Source: Achatina immaculata
Taxonomy: Eukaryota; Mollusca; Gastropoda; Stylommatophora; Achatinidae
Direction of reading: 5' to 3'
Assembly: GCA_009760885.1 (NCBI GenBank)
Contig: CM019719.1
Coordinates: forward strand, 24,388,084-24,452,083
Length of the DNA stretch: 64,000 nucleotides
Positions within the stretch are counted from its first letter, which is position 1, and the number at the start of each line of letters is the position of its first letter. Below the pieces are notes generated by a model. It saw nothing but the letters and a program-made list of their open reading frames with translations. It ran no database searches and was not told the origin of the DNA. A program made the position numbers and the translations under genes. Positions 11,874 through 23,800 of the stretch are shown in pieces.

Positions 11874-14800
11874 TGTGTGTGTGTGTGTGTATATATATAT
11901 ATGTATATGTGTGTGTATATATATATATATGTATATGTGTGTGTGTATGTATATGTGTGTATGTATGTATGTAAAACACATACAAAGATGTGTAATGGTG
12001 TTCATAACCATCATAGTAATATTTTTAGAGAAATAGTAGGAATTTGTTTGCAATCAGTATAAGCAGTAGTCAACGTTAGTGTGTTCAGAGCTTTATTTTT
12101 TTTTTTTATAAAAACTTAAGGAAGGTTGCATTGACCTTATGGCCAGTATTATCTATGCCTCTCTAAAAGCTCCCATGTCTCACACTCATAAATTCTCAGA
12201 GATGACTATTTTTGGATTATCCTGCTAGTTGTCTGTTCCCCAATCCATCATGTTGTATTTATAGACAAGAGCTTGGCAGCTAACAGACAAATAGAACATG
12301 TGGAAGACTGGCATGATTTGTGTGTTGGGGAGGAAAAAGTTCCCGCTGAGGGACATTGTTTTTACAAACATTGATTTGTTGACTTGGCATTCTGGAGTCA
12401 CTTTAGCAATGTAAATTTATCTTGTTTCTGTTTGTCTTGTGGGTCATTTTTCTACCATCTTTTTCTCTGAACTTGTTTGGCAGACATATATAACTTTAGG
12501 TGAAATGTGCTGTGTTCTTGATTTATTAAATTGGTGTTCTGAAAACAGTAGTGAATTTTTGCATTCAGTGTTTTTATTTTAAATAATAAGAGTTTTTAGA
12601 GAGAGACTGTGTTTTGAAACATGTGTTATTTTTATTATTTTAATGGTTTAAGGAAGTTAATGAGATCAGCATATGGAAAGTGTTGGAGTTAGAAGTAGTA
12701 CATTTTATGATCTTTTCAGTGTATTCTTCTGCTACATTTATTTTCATTTATTCAAACTCACCAAACTTCAAGAATCCTTTAAGGAAACATAAGTGTTTTT
12801 GATTTGTGTCCTGTGCATAAGGCAAGCTGACCCATCAGAATGACCATTAAAGTCTATTAGATTATTCTTAAATTTGAGTTATAATTATAATGTTTATGTA
12901 ATATTTAATTAAGGATTAGTGATGATTTAGGATATATTTAATCAAGAGGTTAGTGCTGATAGGGCATATTTAATAAAGAGATTAGTGATGATTTAAGGAC
13001 ATGTATAATCAAGAATTTAGTGATGATTTAAGGGTATATTTAATCAAGGATTAGTGATGATGTAAGGACATAGTTTATTATATTAGAGATGATTTAAGAG
13101 TATAGTCAGTCAAGAGATTAGGGATAATTTAAAGATATGTTTAATCAAGGATGATTAAAGGGTATATTTGCTAAAGAGATTACAGATGATTTAAAGACTT
13201 TAATCAGAGATTAGGGATGATTTAAGGGTATAGTTAATCAATAGGTTAGATATGATTTAAGGGCATAGTTAATCAAGATATTAGGGATGATTTTAGGACA
13301 TATTTAATAAAGAAATTAGTAGTGACAGAGACTTCATGCTCTCCACATTACCAAGCTGCTTCTGTCTTAATTAATAAGTTCACATTCTACGGAGCCAAAA
13401 ATATTTCATTCAGATAACTTCAAGCACTGAGTTTAATAACAAATGAGCAATGATTGTTGCTTGTGATTTTCCAAAGAAATATTGCAAATCATGTAACAAA
13501 ATAGCTTTCCCAACATTATTGTGCTTCAGTACATGAGTTATATTATCTGTCTGTTGATTATTTAAAATGCAGATCAATATAATGTAATTGCTTAAGGGAA
13601 ATTCCATTTGCTGAAGATTCCCCAAGAATCGTAAACTATATTGGGATAACCGATTCTTAAAACATTTGTAACGTTTTGAAGTGCCCGATTAACTTGATTA
13701 TAAAAAAATCTTTGGTTTTTTTTTTACCTATATATATAAATTTTAAAAAAATCTTTATCATTACTTGTTTGCAGTTGACCTTCATATCAAACTAACATCG
13801 TGATAAATGTGTGTAGGTACATTTATACACAGAGCATTACACTAGTTTTGTTATGACTGTTGTTATGGGGGTTTCTGTCTCTCACTTTCCACATACTGTT
13901 ACGCTTGGGTAATTCATTTTGCTTTAGTGCATAAGGACTTTCAGAAATATGCAGGTATTTTTTGGACCCTCTTGATGACCATGATTCCTTGAGCTGACCT
14001 GCGTGTTTTCTTGTTAAACTGTAGAAATATTTTCTTTGCCATGAATCCAGTCGGCCTTGCAAGTAAAGGTAATTTCATTAAGGTTAGATAGATGCTATAA
14101 GAAAAAAGTAAGTTTTTGATAAACTAATATTGCATTTTGCTTTAAATAATACTCAATAACAGTTCACATTACTCTGTAAATAATGGTCTGTGATGTATTA
14201 ATATATATAGAGTCTCATTTATTCTGCTGCTGAAATCATCAGTGAAATTTATGAAAGTTCAAACTGATAAAGAGATACACAATAAATTGTTGTCATTTTA
14301 CAAAAAAAGATGAAAAAATTTAATGATTTCTGGTGAGATTTTACAATCTGAAAGTTAATCAAGAGAGTTTTGCTGTTATTGCCTCCAGTAACATACCTGA
14401 CTATTTAAACTGGGTAAGAATTAATATAATTTTGAAGAAATTAATTTGTAACCTTCACAGAGACTCATGGTGTAAACCAGCATAACTACCTGACTAGGGA
14501 GCTGAAAGCACAGATTAAGAAAGTCATTGTGGACACAGCCAGAGAGTGGCCTACGTACTTCTGCAGGCTCTTCCCAGTTGCAGTAAGTTATCTTTACTAA
14601 AATTCATGAACCAGCTGAAACATTTAATTTCGTGAAAATTAGGAAACATGCACTTAGAAAGTCATTTTCCTGTTCTACAAGAAGTGTTACTATTGAAAAA
14701 TGTATGAACATTTATTTCTCTCTTCTATCAAACATATGCTTATACATTCATATGTTTATGCTACTTGTATGAGTGTCATACCACAAGTATCTGTATCCTT

Positions 14801-17800
14801 CCTCTGCCAACAAAAAAACATAAAAGTGTAATTTTTCAAAACATTTGTTCCTTAATTATTCATTCTTATGAAATTTGAAATTTTTACTCCTGAAATAGTT
14901 CCAATGATTAATAAAGTTTTTAATCAAGCTTTAAATTTGCTATTCTTTGAGAACAGTCAACTGTAACACATATCAGAACTTGTTTGTGAGGTCATAATGG
15001 GCTGTTGGTTTTGTTTGTGCCATAAACATGCTCCTCTATCTTTTTTGTAAAGGGACAGCTGTTAAAGACATTTTATACTTGAGGTGAATAGGCTGTGGCA
15101 CTTTCAGAAGTCCGTCTCCCAGTCCCTGCCTCAAAAGTGTTGGGTGTTGACCTGGGAATTCATTTAACATTAACACTAGACATTTTAGCATCTTTTCATT
15201 TTATAAACTCATTTGAATCTCTTATAAAGCCATTTTTCGTTATGTCATTTGTTATAAACTAAATATCATATAATATTAGTGAGTCTGGTAAAGATCTATC
15301 TTATTATATCAATTGCTATGCACCTGTCTCACAGTAATGCTATAATGTTAAGTAAATATTACTGTTATATAAGATATAAGGTGACAGCTAACAGTCCCAT
15401 GTATTTTGTATATAATTCATTATTTGCTTTCTCACATGAAAAAAACATGCATGATATGAAATACGTGACATAATTCTTCCTAGTATAAATGTTGCTTAAC
15501 CTAAAAAAAACTTGTTTGGTTTCAAAAAACTTTGCAGGGATATCTTTTATGTAATTTATATTTTACGTTTAATTTTTTGACAGTGTCATATGATGGGTTT
15601 GTATTTGAAAGAATGAGCTTTTTGACAGCACACCTGCTTTTATTTCAACACAGATATGAAGCATAGTTATTAATTTATCCAAACAGCACACTTCTTTAAC
15701 CAGAAAACTTGTATTTTTAAATGTTCTTTTCACTGCTTTTTTAAAAATAAAGTAATGCATTTTTATGAGGGAATATATTGATGATGTGCAAATAAACAGC
15801 AGTACAGTTAAACATTATATCTATTTTTGTGTGCTATGTTCAGTTCCCTAGACATCAAAGATTACAAATGAAGAATGTATGAGAAGAGCTGTATAGAAAA
15901 AAAATCTTATCCAAAAAATACAAGAGACACAATGTACTTGGGATGAGAAGAAGCAATCAGAGAATACCAAAACAAGCTATCAAGTGGAACACAACAGGCC
16001 GAAGAAAAAGAGGTCGACCATGTGAAACTCTGAAGAGGACATTGTTAAAAGCCAGTTTAGTGGGCATAACATCCCTTTATGAAGTTGAAAAACTCACTGA
16101 AAACAGGAAAACTTGGCAAACAACTATGCAAGCCCTATGTGATATTTAATGGCATGGGAAGGATGTAAGAATGTAAGAAAGAATGAAGGATCAGGTACTA
16201 TGGAGAGACATAGTAGCCAACGTCAGTCCACATGGCACCTGATGATGATATGTCCAAGCACTTGCACATTCCGCATCAATATACATTTCCAAAATGGGAA
16301 ATTTATTATATATGAATAGTCAGCCGTCATACTATCACTACGAAGTCCAAAAAGTAGAAATGCCTCCAGGATTCACCGAAAGGGGAGGAGAATAATGGTC
16401 CACTGATGACTATATGGAAACAACCATGCCCGCCCCAATTAATTTGAGTTCAGAACAGCGGATGGAGTATCCATGCAGGAAATTTAACACTCAACATGGC
16501 ATGAAGCTACACAAAACGAAGAAGGGATGTTGTGGTTCCTTGCTGCCCAATACTCAACAGTGCACTGCGACGCCAGTCTCAGATAAGACATTAGAAGATC
16601 TCTATCAGGATTTAAACCACAGCACAGAGAATATTCAGGTTGGGTCTGGCAGCAGGGAGGAATTCCAGGTTCCCCAGGATGCCTCAACCATACTTCAATG
16701 ATTTGGGAAGCTATTCAGCAGGCAAGATCTGGAAAGAAAGATCTACAGGTAATATGGCTTGAAATAGTAAATGCTTATGGCTCAGTACCACACCAGATGA
16801 TATGGCTCGCACTAGACATGTATCATGTGCCAAAAGAAATCACGAAGATGCTGAAAATGTACTTTACAGGGTTCCTCATGAGATTTGGAACATCAGGATA
16901 TATTACAAGATGGATTGAGCTCCAGGTAGGAATTGCAATGGGCTGTACAATATCTCCCATACTGTTCGTACTAGCCATGCAAGTAATCCTGAGAGCAGCA
17001 GAAGGAGCAGCAGAAGGCCCAAGGTTCAGAAATGGATGTCAGATGCCACCGCTAAAAGCATTCATGGATGACACAACAGTAATAACAACCAGTGAAGCAC
17101 AGGCACGAAAGATGTTAGAGCGTTTGGATAGCCTTATCATATGGTGCCGCATGAGCTTCAAGCCAAAGAAGTCAGGAAGTCTGTCACTCAGAAAGGGGAA
17201 AATGATAAAAAGATTGTACACAGTGGTAAATCAAATAATCCCAACTGTAGGGGAAGAGCCAGTGAAGAGCCTTGGCAGAGTATATGATGCTTCCATGAAA
17301 GATTCAAATGCGATGATGCAGGCCATAGAAATGGCACAGAATGGACTGAACATCATAGACAAAAGCAGGCTACTGAGGAAGTTCAAAATATGGTGCCTCC
17401 AGTTCATGCTGATTCCAAAATTGATGTGGCCACAACTCATTTACGAAGTAAGTACCAGCACAGTAGAGGCAGTCGAAAGAAAGATGAATAAATCCATAAG
17501 AAAATGGCTGGGTGTATCACCAGGATTAACTGATGTAGCACTGTACTGCAAGAAGAGCAAACTGCAGCTACCATTCAGATATGTGGTTGAAGAATACAAG
17601 GTAGGAAAGACAATGCTTGCAATGATGCTACAAGAATCTACAGATCCAGTAGTACGAGAAGTGCAGCCAACACTTAAAACTGGATGAAAGTGGAAAATAA
17701 ATGAGGAAGTGACTGCAGCCAGGGAAACACAGGAACTGAAAGAAGTAATAGGATGCACCCAGACCAACAAAAGGGGATTTGGTCATGGTGAAATCAAATG

Positions 17801-20800
17801 GTGGTCAAAGGCCTCCTGTAAGGAAAGAAGGGATATGATCATCAGCAGAGTAAGGAATTCAGAGGATGATAAGCGGGTCCAAAAGGCAGTCCAACAGGCA
17901 CAGCAGGGTCAGTGGACAACATGGGAGGAAGTCCTGCAGAGATCACTAACATGGAATAACATTTGGAAAATGACACTATTGAGACTCAGCTTCATCATCA
18001 GAGCTACTTATGACCTTCTGCCTACAGGCTCCAACCCATAAAAATGGGGTTTATCAGAAGACACAAAGTGCCCTCTCTGCAATGAAAGGCAAACATTAGA
18101 ACATGTGGTGTCAGCATGCAGAGTATCATTAGGTCAAGGACACTACACCTGGCGGCCCAATAGAGTGCTGCAGGAACTAGTAGCCATTGTAGACAGGGCA
18201 AAAGATAAAGCAAATAACAGCAAAAGAGTTGAGATCCCACTTAAATACTTCATAGGCGCTGGTACGACATCAAATATTGAAATCAGGGACATTCCCTTAC
18301 CATCACTGCTAGATAGTGGAAATGACTGGGATGTGATAGTGGACCTGCCAGGAGGAAGAGAATACCTGACTGCCATTAACAACACAGGAATACGTCCGGA
18401 CATTGTAGTGTACTCCATAGAAAAACGGGAACTAATAATGATTTCCATATGAAACAAGAATAGAGGAGCAACATCTGTTCAAATGTGAGAAGTACAATGA
18501 CCTGGTCAAGCAACTGAGACGGGGGCAGGAGTCAGGGCAAAAATGATAGCTGTAGAAGTGGGAGCGAGAGAATTCGTAGCAACATCGGCATATGACCTAT
18601 GTAAGCAACTGGGCATAAAGGGACAAGCAAGAGCAAGGGCATTGAAAACCCTTTCAGAAACAGCAGAAAAGGCTTCATGCTGGCTGTGGAGTATACGAAA
18701 CAAGCATTGAGAACATAAATAATTCCACTTGTCGTGGCCAATACTAGTCCTCCATGGCTAAATTGCTAAAGAGGCACTTCAAAAGTGCAGTCCAGCTCAA
18801 TCCCGGGACAAAAAAAGCAACAACTTACAAGACCTCTGGGACTTTTGACCCAGAGGGGCCCACCCCCATTAGAGTGTCAGGAGTTTAATAGGGCTGAAAC
18901 ACTTGTCTGAGGGGGGGGGGTACATCCTGTGATGATCTGAAGGAGTTGTTTTGTTGTTCTGCTCTCTGTAGTAGAGAGTTTCCTGCATATCACAAAATAT
19001 ACACTCAGAAATGGAAAATTGTATTATGCAGAGTCCTTTTAAACACTGCAGATAAGCTGTATTCATTTCAGACATTGACATATTAGAGGGGGGGGGGAAT
19101 AGCACAAGAATATTAATCTGTCCTGACTACTTACCTGCACGCCACATACCTGTACATGCCAGGGTTTCAGCTAGGACAGAGAATGAGGTCACTGGAGTCT
19201 TAATGCATTCTTTTTGGCAGTCTTCCTACCTTCTTCGTGACATTGTTTTGCAGAAATTATTAATGTTCTCTTACTTGTCCGTTAGGCCTCCTTCACATTT
19301 TTGTGAAGCCAGTGAAATTTTCCTGCAGAGATATTAGAGGCGTGTAACTTTCAGTTTTGTAACAAATAGCAGATGAGTGTATGTTTTCTGGTAGTTTATG
19401 ACAACTTCAGTGTTTGAGATGGAGAATTATTTCAATTAGAAAATTTTTTGTGTCCTAAGAAGTGAATAGTTAATTAATTTTCTGAAGTGCAGGAGATGGC
19501 AGATCTGGTCAGTAGCTGTTCTACAGTGCATATTAATTTTATATCTTCATTTTTAAAAAATTGTGTTTGTTCTTCATGGCATTATTTTTTTTTCATTTGC
19601 AAGGTAAATTATAAACATTTTTACCATTTATGTTGCTTATTTTTCCAGTTTTAATCACTTCAGTAGCATACTTATCTGAAACTGTAGCAACACTTTTGTC
19701 ATATATATCAGTCATCACCCTTTCAAATAAGCTCATATCTATTTAGGAATATCACATAATTCACAGTCACTACTCCTTCAGTTTAGTTCACATTTATATA
19801 GGAAGCAATCTTATATCTACTTCATTCCAGTGAGCACATACAAAGTGATTTAAGACCTTAGAAGAATTTATATGTTTATATATGGATATGTATTAATTTT
19901 TTAAATATAAATATCTCTAGTTAGAAGTTACATCATACAGATCACCATTGTTCCTTTATTTTTTTTAATGGATATATAGCTGGTGTAATCATTTTTTTTT
20001 TCCTTCTAGCCTTTTCTGTTAAATACTTATACTTATTTTAGGCCAGTGGTCATTACTCAGGTGTGAGATATCTGGGTGTCAGCCATACTGGACTTCGCCT
20101 GGTGACCAGAGAAAGAAGTTATGTGGATGATTATCTGTCAGTTTTGGAAGATATCAGGTTTGATTTCTTTATAGCTAATCACTGTATGACAGTAATTACT
20201 GTAGTACTGTATTTTGACAAAATATTCTAGCCTTTCTTCTTACTTCTTCATTTGAGAATACATCATAATTCTTCAAATATAGTTATATCACAATGAATGA
20301 TGAAAATGAGTGATGAAAAGGTCTGACTGTAAACTATGTATTCTGCTATAAAATTGCCTAGATAGATTTCATAGCAGCTAAACATATTCAGGAAGAATTT
20401 AACTTGAGAATGTACAACTGTGATAATACTGAGTGAAATGGTCATTGTCAGTGGCTGGCAGAGTGCTAGTATATTTTGTTATTAAATTTTTCAGAGATAG
20501 CAGCCTGTTATGTAAGGTCTGAAATGTTCTATTACCGCGATGAGATAAATGTATATAGTTTTATGAATTTATATATGTATGCCTGTGTAAATATAATTTA
20601 TCACAATTACAGTATTTTCTTAACTGGAAGAACGTTTGAAAACTCCCTAGGTTTGAAGATGTTGTTAACGTTGTTCTTCCTTCGAGCTCAACCATTCAAC
20701 TGAATCTTAGGACAAAGTCTCTGATCTTCCAAGCCACAAGAGTAAGAGTACTTCCAGCTTTCTTTCATGTTTAGATATTGAAAGTATTTGAAATTGTCCT

Positions 20801-23800
20801 GAACACAGCATTTGATGTGAAAGCCGTCTTCCCTATGAACTGTACAGTATATTTTGCACAGCTTGTGTTTGATTAGTAAACTGTTGCAAAATTAAATAGA
20901 CGAGAAAAGCATTAAAAAAAAAACTTTTTGTAATTTTCACTGTGAACAGTTCATAAATCTTCCAAGTATATGAAACATTCTTAAGTATATTAATTATGGA
21001 CTAAATTTTTGTTTCTGTTTTTAACCCTTAAGAATCAGAAAAGATTTGTAGTTCTGTAACAGAAAAATGAGGCATATTTATTTCATTTTCATATTTATTT
21101 CATTTTAGGGTATGTTAGAAAAAAATTTTTGCGTTTGTTTCTTCTTCCATTACATCTAGCAAGTTTTACTTATTTGAAGGGTAAGATGCTGAATGATATC
21201 TTCTTCTTCTTCGTTCGCACGCTGAATGATATAATTCAAGTGATAAGTGTATGGATGTGCAAGCTACTCATTAACACATCTAAAAATTACTTTGGTTCAC
21301 TTTCTCCTTCTGTTTTTCATAGTCATAGCATACAAAACAATTATTTTCCTTCTTGTCTTGAATAGTAACGAAGCTTTTGATAGCAGAGAGCTAAGTGGGA
21401 GATTTATATAATATTTAAATGTATAAACTAGGAAAAAAGTAGGAACCGCTTTATTATTTAACGATAACACGCTTATGATGTTTCAGCACGAGCCTTTGTC
21501 AAATAAAAACAAACAGGACGAAGAATCGGAGAGAGGAAGCAAAGTACAGATTTACATTAATTGGATGTTAACAAAACAATAAAAAATTTTAAAATTAAAT
21601 AAAAATGGCAAATGGCTTATCTCAGCTCCTGGAATAGCATAAAACCAAAATCACGTGTATATCCTTGATAGAAGCACAAACAATAACCAGTGGTTACGAT
21701 GTAAACAGAGCGTTCATTCTGAAAAGGTGCAAAATTGTGCCTAATTGAGTGTAGAAAATGTTAAGAGACAAGGATGCGCACAGAAGGAGCAGAGAATTAT
21801 TCCAAAAACAGGGATGACTGGAGAGCCCCTATCCATGGTGAATGGATAGGGATTTGTGATGTTTGATAGTAGATGATGGTAGGGAAGGGATGGCAGTCCA
21901 TTTAGGAGAAGGTGAAATGAATGATTATGGTTGTGGTAGAGGAATAGTAATGTGTGAGGGTACTAAATATGTGCAACAAATGAGAAAGAGTAAGATTGTG
22001 GAAGATTATGTGTAGCTGAATAACGAGTTCAAACCATGTTGTTCCAGTGTCCCAAAGTCCTCATTGTAGCAATTCTCAAGCACTAGGTGGCTTGTGTCAT
22101 CTGTGTGACACTGTTTGATGGCTGTTACCAGAAAATTGGATTTGCCTCTATGGTTGGGGCCATTGAAATGAGTTGGGACTGGTTTCGAAGCATGCTGGGT
22201 GATATCGTACAGATGTTTCTGTATGTGTTCCCCTAGTATAAGGCCAGTTTCACCTACATAAGTTATCCTGCATCTGTGGATACGATGACATATATTACAT
22301 TGCAGGATTCTCATGTCAATTTTTTTTATTGTTTTGTTAACATCCATTTAATGTGAATCTGTACTTTGTTTCTTCTCTTTGATTCTTTGTCCTGTTTTTT
22401 TTTTAATTTGACAAAGGCTCGTACCAAAACGTCGCAAGTGTGTTATCGTTAAATAATAAAGCTTTTCCTACTTTTTTCCTAGTTTATACATTTTGGTATC
22501 ACAGCTTTACTGCAGTGCTTTGTGTATAGTTGTATGCCTATACACTAATTATTGTGTGTTTATAATATTTGTTCCTTAACAAGATTTTCAGCAGTCTGAC
22601 AGTTAAATACATTACCAGGTGAGAGCTTATATAAACTGTCATTAGGAAGGTATATCTTGTGCATGCTATAAAAATATCATACACATACCAAACCTTCAAA
22701 AATAAAAAATGTAAAAATAAATAACAAAAAAACCCTCAACAAAGTGTGAATGGATAGGTGAATGATTGTCAAAGCAAGGGATCCTACTGTGTTTATTTTT
22801 CTGAAAAGAATGTTCTAACTGACAGAGTTAAAGCCAGTTTAAAAAGTTGAAGACCAAAATCAACCATTTTATATTTTTTGACAGTCACCACTAGGCCCTT
22901 AATTAAGCATATTCCAAAGCAAAAGATAACATATTTGTTATAGGGAATTCAAAAGTTATAAGCACGAAAACCAAGTTAAGACTATTCAATTCAAATGTAA
23001 TATCCACCCTCATTTATGCATGCGAAAGCTGGAAAACAACTAAAGAAATAGACAAGAAATTAGACTCTTTTGAAAACATATGCCTAAGGAAAATACTTGG
23101 CATCAAGTGAAATGAATTCAAAAACAATGCAGAGATAAGTCAGATGACTGAACAACAACCAGTCTCATGGGTGATCAGGAAAAGGGGATGGACATATGTT
23201 GGTCACGTGATGAGAAGAAACGATCAGAGAATCCCAAAAGAAGCTATCAAGTAGAACACAACAGGCCAAAGAAAAAGAGGCAGACCACGTGAAACTCTGA
23301 AGAGGACATTGTTAAGAAAGGTCAAATTTACAGGCATAAAATCCCTTGATGAGGTTAAAGACATGCCAAAGACAGGAAAAATTTGCGAAATACCTTGCGA
23401 GCCCTATGTGGCATTTAACGGCACAGGAAGGATATAAGATATAAGAAAGCAAAAGAACAAACCTATTTTCATAAGGAGTACTGCTTCTCTTGTTAAATGC
23501 CTGTATAAGATTAACTGCCAGTGATTTTTAATTCAGGTGACTTGCGTGAAGAAGTGACAGAACATTTCCAAAGCAACCATTGCATGGGTTATACTAATCT
23601 ATTTTATATGTTCCAGGCTCAGCAGCTGAAGGACATGATTGACAGATTCTGCCATGAGAGTGAGAAGGTGAATTGCTATGAAGATTTTTTCCATTGAAAG
23701 AAATGATTCAGGATTTTTTTTTATGTAACTATAGTGTTTGAGATTTTCAAGATTAGGACACTTAAATTATTTCATTAAAACTTATATCATTGCATGTTCT

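Larger units (their letters stand above)
21417..22558 (-). mobile_element. Penelope-like element fragment with inverted terminal arms
   Basis: Long inverted repeats flank a GIY-YIG endonuclease ORF (22347-22006, minus). The left arm (21417-21586) is the near-exact complement of the right arm (22321-22494): both carry GTATAAACTAGGAAAAAAGT, TTTATTATTTAACGATAACA, GAGCCTTTGTCAAAT and GGATGTTAACAAAACAATAA. Reverse transcriptase is absent. The right end extends to about 22558, shared with a second copy at 43372-43520. Penelope-like elements are known for GIY-YIG endonucleases and inverted or partial terminal repeats. Confidence 0.8.
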
